Below are positions 16,727-24,711 of a stretch of DNA of 35,239 nucleotides, in pieces (position 1 is the stretch's first letter; each line of letters opens with the position of its first letter). A program made the translations under genes and the position numbers. The notes below the pieces were generated by a model. The model was not told the origin of the DNA. It worked only from the letters and a program-made list of their open reading frames with translations, and ran no database searches. The DNA is from Candidatus Arcticimaribacter sp. (GTDB taxonomy: Bacteria; Bacteroidota; Bacteroidia; Flavobacteriales; Flavobacteriaceae), in NCBI GenBank assembly GCA_002708445.1, contig PAOB01000043.1:1-35239 (forward strand). Reading direction: 5' to 3'.

Positions 16727-18052
16727 ATGGAATTATTATCCACGCTACTTCTAGAATTAATCAGCTCGATAGAGTTGATTATGTTCCTTCTCATTATCGG
16801 CGGGGGTGTTTTTTTACTTGTTCAATCCAAAGCAAAACCTTTATTTTTTATCAAGAGTGCACCAAAACTTCTTTTAAGTAAAGACGGAGGTGAGGGAATT
16901 TCAAGATTTCAAGCCTTGTCCGCTGTTTTAGCATCAACCGTTGGACTGGGAAATATTTCAGGAGTAGCAATTGCAATTTACATGGGAGGTCCAGGAGTTT
17001 TAGTTTGGATGTGGGCAACAGCAATTTTGGGAGCAATAATCAAATTTTATTCTTGCACCCTAGCGGTTCTGTTTAGAGAAAAAGAAGAAGACGGTAGTCC
17101 CTTGGGAGGACCCATGTATTATATGAAAATTGCTCTTCCCCATTACGGCAAGTCATTTGCCGTATGGTTTTCCATAGCAGGCTTATTTGGGGTACTCCCT
17201 GCTTTTACAGCAAACCAATTGACACAAACCTTAGTATCCGTTATAGAACCCGATCAATATCTAAATTTAGGAGTATTAAACTGGAAACTCATCATCGGGG
17301 TTGTATTAGCAATTCTTAGTGCAATTGTAATTCTTGGAGGTTTAAAAAAAATAGTGACGGTAACATCCACCCTAGTTCCATTAATGGTAGGCTTGTATTT
17401 CAGTATGGGGATTATTATGCTTGCCCTAAATGCAGAAGCAATAATACCAGCTTTTCAGAAAATATTCGATCAAGCTTTTTCGGTTCAGGCAGCAGCAAAT
17501 GGTAGTTTTTGGGCGCTGGTAATTCTTGGAGTACGAAGAGCTGTTTTTTCTAATGAAAGTGGCGTAGGTAATGCCCCCATGTATCACGGTCAATCCAATA
17601 CCAAAAATCCAATTGACGAAGGATTAGTTGCCTCTTTAGGCCCCTTGTTGGACACCATTTTAGTTTGTTCAATTACAGGATTAATAATCATTATCAGCGG
17701 AGCAACAGAGCTTGGACAGTTAAACGGAATTGAACTTACCCTTGAAGCTTTCAAAAGACTTTTTTATGGAATTGGTGATGAATTGTTACTGTTGATGGTT
17801 TTCGTTTTTGGAATTTCAAGTTTATTCACCTATTCCTATTATGGAGTAAAATGCTTGCGCTATTTAACCCAAAAATCTTGGGGGAATTGGTACAATTACA
17901 TCTACATCATTAGTATTGTCTTTTTTGCAATAGCCACTGTTGATCTTGTTATCGGAATCATTGATCTGTCATTTGCTCTTATGGCAATCCCCAACATGAT
18001 TACACTTCTATGGCTTTCAAAAAAGGTTAAAAAATTATTGTTTACCAACTAA
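16727..18052 (+). CDS. Alanine/glycine:cation symporter family protein (AGCS)
   Basis: 441 residues, about 10-11 transmembrane helices. Recognised by the AGCS signatures ASTVGLGNISGVAIAIYMGGPGVLVWMW (about residues 65-105), GGPMYYM after the acidic loop KEEDGSPLG, and NESGVGNAPMYHG (about 275-287). These carriers import alanine, glycine or related amino acids with Na+ or H+. The first helix is preceded by a short amphipathic segment, as usual. Its place just after a cell-surface M13 peptidase suggests uptake of released amino acids, though a hairpin and separate -7 element between them argue against a single transcript. Exact substrate unknown. Confidence 0.92.
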   Translation: MELLSTLLLELISSIELIMFLLIIGGGVFLLVQSKAKPLFFIKSAPKLLLSKDGGEGISRFQALSAVLASTVGLGNISGVAIAIYMGGPGVLVWMWATAILGAIIKFYSCTLAVLFREKEEDGSPLGGPMYYMKIALPHYGKSFAVWFSIAGLFGVLPAFTANQLTQTLVSVIEPDQYLNLGVLNWKLIIGVVLAILSAIVILGGLKKIVTVTSTLVPLMVGLYFSMGIIMLALNAEAIIPAFQKIFDQAFSVQAAANGSFWALVILGVRRAVFSNESGVGNAPMYHGQSNTKNPIDEGLVASLGPLLDTILVCSITGLIIIISGATELGQLNGIELTLEAFKRLFYGIGDELLLLMVFVFGISSLFTYSYYGVKCLRYLTQKSWGNWYNYIYIISIVFFAIATVDLVIGIIDLSFALMAIPNMITLLWLSKKVKKLLFTN

Positions 18053-18084
18053 AATTTCTTGATCCATTCAAAAAAAAAACCGAA

Positions 18085-18115
18085 TTGGTCAAAGAATTTG
18101 TTTTTAGTACATTTA
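18085..18115 (+). promoter_or_regulatory. Bacteroidota-type promoter of the BNR repeat protein gene
   Basis: TTG at 18085-18087 (-33) and TACATTTA at 18108-18115 (-7) are separated by 20 bp, within the 17-23 bp range for Bacteroidota promoters. The -7 ends 26 bp before the ATG at 18142. This is the best paired promoter in the window. Confidence 0.5.
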
Positions 18116-18141
18116 TTAAATCAATTTGATAACACACTCTT

Positions 18142-21100
18142 ATGAAGAAATACATCATCGCATTATTTAGCTTCGCATTTTTATTGAATGGGCTAAATCT
18201 TGAAGCCCAACGCAAAAAATCATCTCAAAAAAAATCAGACACAATTTCTTTAGATGCTTTTAAATTCAGAAACATAGGTCCTGCTTTTTTATCTGGAAGA
18301 ATCGCTGATATTGCCATTCATCCTAAAAACGACAACATATGGTATGTAGCCGTAGGATCAGGAGGAGTATGGAAAACTAAAAATTCGGGAACCACTTGGG
18401 ATCCCATATTTGATGATCAAGTATCGTATTCGACAGGTTGTATTACCATTGATCCCAACAACCCTGCTCGTGTTTGGGTTGGAAGTGGAGAAAATGTTGG
18501 AGGCCGTCATGTAGGCTATGGAGATGGTATTTATCTGAGTACCAATAATGGCGGTTCTTGGAAAAACATGGGATTAAAAAACTCTGAACATATTTCGAAA
18601 ATTATCGTTCATCCCGACAACTCAAATGTAGTTTGGGTAGCAAGTCAAGGCCCCCTTTGGAAAAAAGGCGGAGAACGAGGTGTTTACAAAACAAATAATG
18701 GAGGGAAAACATGGAAACGTGTTTTAGGAAACTCCGAATGGACAGGAGCTACCGATTTAATTATTGATCCTAACAATCCTCAAGTTTTGTTCGCTGCTAC
18801 CTGGGATCGCCATCGAACTGTAGCCGCCTATATGGGAGGAGGTCCTGGTTCGGGAATTCATCGCTCTACAGATGGAGGAGAAAGCTGGGAAAAACTCAGC
18901 AATGGATTGCCAGAATCCAATATGGGAAAAATTGGTTTAGCCATTTCTCCTCAAAAATCAAACGTACTCTATGCAGCAATTGAACTGGATAGAACCAAAG
19001 GTGGAGTTTATCGATCAGAAGACGACGGAAATTCATGGTCCAAAATGTCGGACACTGTTTCTGGAGGAACTGGTCCGCATTACTATCAAGAACTTTATGC
19101 TAGCCCACACAAGTTTGATCGTTTGTACCTTATGAATGTTAGGGTTTTGACTTCAGAAGATGGTGGGAAGAACTTTGTACAACTAAAAGAAGAGAAAAAA
19201 CACTCAGACAACCATGCTTTGATATTCAAAAAAGATGATCCCAACTACCTCATGATTGGAACAGATGCAGGAATTTATGAAAGTTTTGATTTAGCAAAAA
19301 ACTGGAGATACATTAAAAATCTTCCACTCACACAGTTTTACAAAGTTGCGGTAAACAATGCAGAACCCTTTTACAGTATTTTTGGTGGAACCCAAGACAA
19401 TGGATCTGTTGGAGGACCATCAGCAACAGACGAAAGAGAGGGAATTGCAAACAAGCACTGGTACAAAACCTTGTTTGCAGACGGACATCAATCGGCTACG
19501 GACCCAGTACATAACGATATTATTTATGCAGAGACTCAACAAGGAGGTCTACACCGAATAGATTTAACCTCAGGAGAACCCGTTCTAGTTCAACCGCAAG
19601 CTAGAGAAGGAGAACCTTATGAGCGCTTCAACTGGGATGCTCCCATCCTGGTCAGTCCGCACAAGCCCAGCAGGCTCTACTTCGCTTCCTATCGAGTATG
19701 GAAATCAGAAAGTCGAGGAGATGATTGGGAGCCCATTTCGGGAGACTTAACTCGAAATGAAGAACGCATAAAGCTCCTTATTATGGGACGCCAACAAAGT
19801 TGGGATAATCCATGGGATGTTGGAGCCATGTCCAATTACAACACCATTACCTCTTTGTCTGAATCACCTTTAAAAGAGGGAGTCCTTTTTGCTGGAACAG
19901 ATGATGGTTTTATTCAAATTACACAAAATGGTGGAGCACAATGGACACAAGTTCCAGTAACTAAACTAGGGCTTCCAAGTCGTTCATTTGTAAATGATAT
20001 CAAGGCAGATTTGTATGACTCCAACACCCTGTACGTTGTTTTAGACAATCACAAAGAAGGGGACTTCAACCCCTACATCTACAAAAGTACCGATCTAGGA
20101 AAAACATGGACATCAATCAGCAGCAACCTCCCAAAACGTACTTTAGTGTGGCGGATTGTTCAAGATCACGTAAACAAAAACTTGTTTTTTGCAGCAACCG
20201 AATTTGGAGTTTATGTAAGTTTAAATGCAGGTGCAAAGTGGCAAAAACTTCCTGGAACGCCAACCCTTCCTTTTAGAGATCTAGTAATTCAAAAAAGAGA
20301 AAATGACTTAGTTGCTGCCTCATTTGGTAGAGGTTTTTATGTGCTTGATGATTACAGTGCATTGCGAGAAATGAATTCCGAAAACTTAAAGCGTAAAGGA
20401 AAATTATTTGCTCCTAGAACTGCAAAATGGTATGTGCCAAGAAGTAATGTAGGAAACACAGGTGCAGATTACTTTTTTTCCAAAAACCCAACTTTTGGAG
20501 CAGTATTCACTTATCATCTTTCCGATGATTTTACAACTCAAAAAGAAAGTCGCAAAAAGAAAGAAAAGAAATTGAATGAAAAAAAATCCAATATTCCTTT
20601 CCCCGGATGGGAAGCTTTGGACAAAGAAGAAAAAGAAAAAGAGGCATCCGTTTTGTTGACCATCCAAGACCCCGAAGGCAATATCATTCGAAAAATTAGT
20701 GAAAAAGCCAAAAAAGGAAGTCATCGAATTGCATGGGATTTAAAACATTTTAACCCCTTTTCTATTCCTGAGGATGGAAAAATAATAAACTCTGGTTACA
20801 ATTATGGAGCCCTAGCAATTCCACAAAAATACACAGCAACCCTCTATTTAGAAAAAAACGGAACCATTACCCAATTGGATGAACCTATTGATTTTAATGT
20901 GAAACCAATTCGCAATGGGGTTCTCAAAGGTACTTCATACAAAGATTATGATACTTACCGAACCAATATGAATGCTTTGATTAAAAAAATTGATTTTTTG
21001 GAAGATGTTTTGGAACGTAACGAAAATAAACTATCAGCTCTCAAGACTGCACTGAGGAATTCAAGCATTGTCCCCGGTGAAATGAATCAAAAAATTCAAA

Positions 21101-21396
21101 ACATACAAAACGAGATTGAGAAGCTTAAAACACTAATTGAAGGTAATGCCTCTAAAAGTGAAATTGGAGAACGTAACTCCCCTACTATCGGAACTCATAT
21201 AAGAGTAGCTTATCGAGGGATGTTTTCTACATACGGACCAACAGCTTTGCACAAAAAAAGCATGGCTCTAGCAAAAAAGATGATGCAAAACATAGAACAA
21301 AAAATTCTCGATCTTAACACAAATAAAATTATTCCTTTAGAACAAGAATTGAAAGACCAAGGTGCACCTTACATTCAAGGCCAAGGAATCAAATAA
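18142..21396 (+). CDS. Secreted BNR/sortilin (VPS10)-like beta-propeller protein
   Basis: 1084 residues with a Sec signal peptide ending LEAQ near residue 22. From about 40 to 740 the chain consists of repeated Asp-box/BNR units of the type S-x-D-x-G-x-x-W, for example TKNSGTTW, STNNGGSW, TNNGGKTW, STDGGESW, SEDDGNSW and STDLGKTW. They build one or two beta-propellers like VPS10/sortilin domains. After the propellers come a Lys/Glu-rich linker (about 800-840), a beta-rich domain with IPFPGWEAL, and a coiled-coil-like helix (about 945-1015). Such proteins are frequent in Bacteroidota and often annotated as glycosyl hydrolases, but I see no catalytic residues that would justify an enzymatic call. 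It is probably periplasmic or outer-membrane associated. It has its own promoter and a strong terminator. Confidence 0.85.
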   Translation: MKKYIIALFSFAFLLNGLNLEAQRKKSSQKKSDTISLDAFKFRNIGPAFLSGRIADIAIHPKNDNIWYVAVGSGGVWKTKNSGTTWDPIFDDQVSYSTGCITIDPNNPARVWVGSGENVGGRHVGYGDGIYLSTNNGGSWKNMGLKNSEHISKIIVHPDNSNVVWVASQGPLWKKGGERGVYKTNNGGKTWKRVLGNSEWTGATDLIIDPNNPQVLFAATWDRHRTVAAYMGGGPGSGIHRSTDGGESWEKLSNGLPESNMGKIGLAISPQKSNVLYAAIELDRTKGGVYRSEDDGNSWSKMSDTVSGGTGPHYYQELYASPHKFDRLYLMNVRVLTSEDGGKNFVQLKEEKKHSDNHALIFKKDDPNYLMIGTDAGIYESFDLAKNWRYIKNLPLTQFYKVAVNNAEPFYSIFGGTQDNGSVGGPSATDEREGIANKHWYKTLFADGHQSATDPVHNDIIYAETQQGGLHRIDLTSGEPVLVQPQAREGEPYERFNWDAPILVSPHKPSRLYFASYRVWKSESRGDDWEPISGDLTRNEERIKLLIMGRQQSWDNPWDVGAMSNYNTITSLSESPLKEGVLFAGTDDGFIQITQNGGAQWTQVPVTKLGLPSRSFVNDIKADLYDSNTLYVVLDNHKEGDFNPYIYKSTDLGKTWTSISSNLPKRTLVWRIVQDHVNKNLFFAATEFGVYVSLNAGAKWQKLPGTPTLPFRDLVIQKRENDLVAASFGRGFYVLDDYSALREMNSENLKRKGKLFAPRTAKWYVPRSNVGNTGADYFFSKNPTFGAVFTYHLSDDFTTQKESRKKKEKKLNEKKSNIPFPGWEALDKEEKEKEASVLLTIQDPEGNIIRKISEKAKKGSHRIAWDLKHFNPFSIPEDGKIINSGYNYGALAIPQKYTATLYLEKNGTITQLDEPIDFNVKPIRNGVLKGTSYKDYDTYRTNMNALIKKIDFLEDVLERNENKLSALKTALRNSSIVPGEMNQKIQNIQNEIEKLKTLIEGNASKSEIGERNSPTIGTHIRVAYRGMFSTYGPTALHKKSMALAKKMMQNIEQKILDLNTNKIIPLEQELKDQGAPYIQGQGIK

Positions 21397-21400
21397 CCCT

Positions 21401-21438
21401 AAAAACCCCTCTGCTCATTAAAATCAGGGGGGGTTTAA
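21401..21438 (+). terminator. Rho-independent terminator after the BNR protein gene
   Basis: CCCCTCTG (21406-21413) pairs with the CAGGGGGGG arm (21425-21433), including one G-T wobble, and flanking AAA/TTT extends the stem. The loop is 11 bases. The T run is short (TTTAATTTC). Confidence 0.7.
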
Positions 21439-21448
21439 TTTCATTCGT

Positions 21449-21895
21449 ATGAATTTCAAGAACATCCACGGGACTTCAATCGACCCAATTACATACACCC
21501 AAAATATGGTTTCCAAACATCCTGTGATTACCATCCATATAGGAACAGATTCACAATGCGTAGCCAAACAAACACAATATGCAACTGTAATTGCTTATCG
21601 ATTAGGAAATCATGGAGTTCACTACATCGTTCATAAAATTGGTGTCCCAAAAATCAAAGACCTTTGGACCCGTTTGTGGAAAGAAACCGAAATGAGCATT
21701 AATATTGCCGAAAAAATGAAAAATGCCTTAGGTGTTGAAGTTCAAATAGATATGGATTACAATGAAGACGAAAGCTTTAAATCAAATCGATTGGTAAATG
21801 CATCCCGAGGATGGGCCAATTCTTTGGGTTATCAAGTCAATATGAAACCTAATATTCAGATAGCAACTCGAGCAGCAGATCATAATTGTAGGTAA
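21449..21895 (+). CDS. YkuK/DUF458-type RNase H-fold protein
   Basis: 148 residues, no signal peptide. The segment ITIHIGTDSQ (about 28-37) is the hallmark first strand with acidic residue of the DUF458 (YkuK) group, which has an RNase H-like fold. Further acidic positions occur in VQIDMDYNEDES (about 98-109) and in AADHNCR at the C-terminus, which would complete the metal-binding cluster. The family is predicted to be nuclease-like; its biological role is not settled. The length is normal. The gene follows the BNR terminator directly (ATG at 21449) and is convergent with the Dabb lipoprotein gene 36 bp away, so it is probably monocistronic. Confidence 0.8.
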   Translation: MNFKNIHGTSIDPITYTQNMVSKHPVITIHIGTDSQCVAKQTQYATVIAYRLGNHGVHYIVHKIGVPKIKDLWTRLWKETEMSINIAEKMKNALGVEVQIDMDYNEDESFKSNRLVNASRGWANSLGYQVNMKPNIQIATRAADHNCR

Positions 21896-21924
21896 AAGAT
21901 ATTGCTCTACTATTAATCCTCAAA

Positions 21925-21939
21925 GGGAATATTATTCCC
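21925..21939. repeat. Short palindrome between convergent genes
   Basis: GGGAATA and TATTCCC form a 7-bp inverted repeat with one central T. It overlaps the last codons of the minus-strand Dabb gene. It could fold on either strand and mark the 3' ends of both convergent transcripts, but T runs are missing. Confidence 0.3.
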
Positions 21940-22318
21940 AATAATCATAGACCAATACATCGATTGTGAAGGGTACAAAAAGCTTTACAAATTCCTGATG
22001 TATTGAATGCGGTAAATAAACTTCGTCTCGATCCTTTTCATTTTCAAAATACATGGTCAAGCTGTGGGTGTAGCCCTTGTTAAGTCCCTCTGGAGAAACA
22101 TTTTCTGAATAGTTAAGATTCTTTACTCCAGCGATTTCTTTAAGCGTGTAAGCTGCTCTCTCAATGGCTTTCAATTCTTGGGGAGTTGTAGTTTCCTTGT
22201 ATTTTATCAATACAATATGTTGGAGTTTTTTTTGCTGCACAGGAAGTTGGTTTTTTTGTGTTGAATTACAAGATGTAATTAAAAACAAGGAGATTAAAAA
22301 AATTATTCGGTTCATCAT
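21932..22318 (-). CDS. Dabb (stress-responsive A/B barrel) domain lipoprotein
   Basis: 128 residues. A lipoprotein signal ends LITSC (Cys17). Residues about 34-128 form a single Dabb ferredoxin-like domain: it opens LQHIVLIKYKE, carries GVKNLNYSENVSPEGLNKGYTHSLTMYFEN in the middle and ends with HQEFVKLFVPFTIDVLVYDY. Dabb domains usually dimerise to form a small barrel, and their exported versions in Bacteroidota are uncharacterised. It lies 9 bp after the alpha/beta hydrolase stop on the same strand, so the two are probably one transcript. Two adjacent ATG codons (22318 and 22315) are possible starts. Confidence 0.82.
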   Translation of the reverse strand: MMNRIIFLISLFLITSCNSTQKNQLPVQQKKLQHIVLIKYKETTTPQELKAIERAAYTLKEIAGVKNLNYSENVSPEGLNKGYTHSLTMYFENEKDRDEVYLPHSIHQEFVKLFVPFTIDVLVYDYWE

Positions 22319-22327
22319 AGCTAAGGT

Positions 22328-23185
22328 TTAGAGTGAATCATGAAATTTAAAAAATGCTTTTAGTACTTCTTTTGGAGTTTCGATGTGAGGGTAATGTCCA
22401 GTATTTTGGAGGAAAATGGTCATGGATTGAGGCTGTAGCCTCTGGAAAAAATCGGCTGTAGGTTTTCCAGAAATTGGATCTTCAATTCCATTGATCATTG
22501 CCATTGGGATTTTAGGATTCTTTAGGGGATCTCTCCATCGGTCCAAATGAGTCCATCTTTCTTTCAAATATTGTAGTAATAGCGGAATCATTTTACGACC
22601 ATCATTTTCTTCAAGTAGTGCCCATGAAGATTCCAAAAATTCTGGGGAAGGTGGGTTTTTCTTACTGAAAATATCCCGCATGGTTTTGTCAAAAGTTCGT
22701 TTCGACAGAAAACGTCCAAGAAATGGTCCTAAAAAAGAAGCCAAAAGCTTCTGTATGGGTCGAGGAGTATTTGCCTCTGGAAACATCCCCCCATTCATAA
22801 AAACTGCAGACAACCACTCAGTCTTGGTGTTTTTATCATTCATCCGTGCCAATAATTCTTGAGCTACAGTGTCCCCAATATCATGAGCAAAAATATGTGC
22901 TTGATCAACTTGTAGATCATCCATCAATAATTCAATTGCATCAGCTTGCTTCATAATGATATCCGAGTTTAAATCGTCTTTAGAAATTCCTAAACCCGGT
23001 AGATCAGGAACAATACAATCGAATTTACTGGACAATTCTAGGAAAACTGAAGCAAAATCCCAAGAAGAGGTTGGAAACCCGTGAATACAAAGAAGTGGAA
23101 CTCCTTTTCCTTCCCGAACAAAAAAGATAGAAGTATTTTCAGAATAAAGAACAACTCCTTTTGCAAACCAGGTTTTGATATCCAT
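22328..23185 (-). CDS. Alpha/beta-fold hydrolase (epoxide hydrolase/haloalkane dehalogenase-like)
   Basis: About 285 residues from the ATG at 23185; the frame continues to a TTG at 23206, which would add seven residues. The oxyanion-hole motif HGFPTSSWDF lies near residues 35-44. The nucleophile elbow is AHDIGD, with Asp in place of the usual Ser (about residue 102), which is the hallmark of epoxide hydrolases and haloalkane dehalogenases. GIEDPIS supplies a later acidic residue and NTGHYPHIETP the catalytic His. A cap domain of helices sits in between (about 130-200). No signal peptide, so cytoplasmic. It precedes the Dabb lipoprotein by 9 bp. Substrate cannot be predicted; I do not see enough to choose between epoxide and halide chemistry. 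Confidence 0.85.
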   Translation of the reverse strand: MDIKTWFAKGVVLYSENTSIFFVREGKGVPLLCIHGFPTSSWDFASVFLELSSKFDCIVPDLPGLGISKDDLNSDIIMKQADAIELLMDDLQVDQAHIFAHDIGDTVAQELLARMNDKNTKTEWLSAVFMNGGMFPEANTPRPIQKLLASFLGPFLGRFLSKRTFDKTMRDIFSKKNPPSPEFLESSWALLEENDGRKMIPLLLQYLKERWTHLDRWRDPLKNPKIPMAMINGIEDPISGKPTADFFQRLQPQSMTIFLQNTGHYPHIETPKEVLKAFFKFHDSL

Positions 23186-23249
23186 TTTGATCTGTTTTTG
23201 GTTCAAGATAATGAAAAAAGAACGCGATTGTAATTGATCGTATTTTTTC

Positions 23250-23257
23250 TATCTTGA
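23250..23257 (+). promoter_or_regulatory. -7 element candidate for the M20 amidohydrolase gene
   Basis: TATCTTGA resembles the TAnnTTTG element, with ATTG at 23227-23230 as a possible -33 element 19 bp upstream. It overlaps the TTG at 23254 that would be the longest start, which supports the ATG at 23287 as the real one. Confidence 0.35.
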
Positions 23258-23286
23258 AAGCACAAATCAGATTCAAATTTTATGCT

Positions 23287-24705
23287 ATGAAAAATATTCA
23301 ACTTATCCTATGCAGTTTTTTGATGCTAAGTCTTCAGGCTCAAACCAATTACATAACTTTTATGGAAGGCATCGATTCTAAGTCGTCAAAATATTCTGAA
23401 ATAGCACAAACCATATGGAACTACGCCGAAATGGGTTATCAGGAAAAACAAAGCAGCGCACTTCTCAAAAAAACTTTGGCAGACGAAGGCTTTACGTTTA
23501 AAAAAGGAGTTGCTGGAATCCCAACGGCTTTCTCTGCAACTTTTGGAACCAGTGGCCCTGTAATAGCAATCTTAGGAGAATATGATGCCTTACCCGGTTT
23601 ATCTCAAAAAAATGTCCCTTACAAAATATCAAACAACACAAGAGCAGGTCACGGATGCGGCCATCATTTATTTGGAACAGCATCAGCAGCTGCGGCAATT
23701 GCCATTAAAGATTATTTGGAGAAAACCGGAAAACCAGGAACAGTAAAATTCTTTGGATGCCCAGCAGAAGAGGGAGGTTCAGGAAAAGTGTACATGACTC
23801 GTGCCGGTCTTTTTGACAATGCAGATGTAGCCCTACACTGGCATCCCAACAGTAAAAATGCCGCGAATCCAGGAGCAGCACTGGCAAACAAATCAGCTAA
23901 GTTTCGGTTTTATGGTGTGTCCGCTCATGCGGCAGCGGCTCCCGAACAAGGAAGATCAGCACTCGATGCTGTAGAATCTATGAATTTTATGGTCAACATG
24001 ATGCGAGAACACATTCCTTCGAGTGCCCGAATACATTATGTAATTACTCGTGGAGGAGAAGCTCCAAATGTGGTTCCAGATTTTGCCGAAGTGTATTACT
24101 ATGCACGGCACGAACAAAGAGATGTGGTTATTAAAATATTTGATCGGATTGTAAATACAGCCAAAGGTGCAGCTCTTGGAACTGGAACAAGCATGGATTT
24201 TGAAATGATTGGAGGAACACATGAACTATTGCCCAATGAGGTTTTACAAAAATTGATGCACAACAGCCTTACAGAAATTAATGGTTTTAACTACAATAAT
24301 GAAGAAAAAGAATTTGCGGAAAAAATATCCAAAACCCTGGGGAAACCACTAAACATGAAATATGTAAATGGCGTAGAACCCTACGATTCCAATGCTTTAC
24401 CTATGGGATCAACCGATGTTGGAGATGTAAGTTTTATGGTGCCTACCGCAGGAATGGTTGCAGCTACTTGGGTGCCCGGCACCCCAGCTCACAGCTGGCA
24501 AGCAGTTGCTAGTGGAGGAACTTCCATCGGAAATAAAGGCATGATCGTAGCGGCTAAAACCTTGGCTCTAACGGCATTTAAATTGATCGATAATCCAAAA
24601 ATAATAGAAAAAGCTCATGCTGAATTTCTCCAAAAACGAGGGAAAGATTTTAAATACATTCCCCTTTTGGGAGATCGAGATCCTGCTCTAAATTACCGAG
24701 ATTAA
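23287..24705 (+). CDS. M20 family amidohydrolase (AbgB-like), exported
   Basis: About 472 residues from the ATG at 23287. This start opens a clean Sec signal peptide (MKNIQLILCSFLMLSLQAQ); a TTG at 23254 in the same frame is unlikely. The dinuclear metal site is visible as GEYDALPGLS and AGHGCGHHLFG (His and Cys around residues 122-127), followed by CPAEEGGSGK with the catalytic/ligand Glu pair. A lid/dimerisation domain follows (HAAAAPEQGRSALDAVE). The closest named relatives are AbgB, which with AbgA cleaves p-aminobenzoyl-glutamate, and other amide hydrolases. AbgB-type proteins are generally cytoplasmic, so the signal peptide is notable and points to a periplasmic substrate. The gene ends 6 bp from the convergent clpB. 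Confidence 0.88.
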   Translation: MKNIQLILCSFLMLSLQAQTNYITFMEGIDSKSSKYSEIAQTIWNYAEMGYQEKQSSALLKKTLADEGFTFKKGVAGIPTAFSATFGTSGPVIAILGEYDALPGLSQKNVPYKISNNTRAGHGCGHHLFGTASAAAAIAIKDYLEKTGKPGTVKFFGCPAEEGGSGKVYMTRAGLFDNADVALHWHPNSKNAANPGAALANKSAKFRFYGVSAHAAAAPEQGRSALDAVESMNFMVNMMREHIPSSARIHYVITRGGEAPNVVPDFAEVYYYARHEQRDVVIKIFDRIVNTAKGAALGTGTSMDFEMIGGTHELLPNEVLQKLMHNSLTEINGFNYNNEEKEFAEKISKTLGKPLNMKYVNGVEPYDSNALPMGSTDVGDVSFMVPTAGMVAATWVPGTPAHSWQAVASGGTSIGNKGMIVAAKTLALTAFKLIDNPKIIEKAHAEFLQKRGKDFKYIPLLGDRDPALNYRD

Positions 24706-24711
24706 GAATTA

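Noticed and set aside
20404-20724. 106-codon minus-strand ORF rich in Phe inside the BNR gene
   Set aside because: Phe runs come from the complement of Lys/Glu-rich codons (AAA, GAA) in the real gene.
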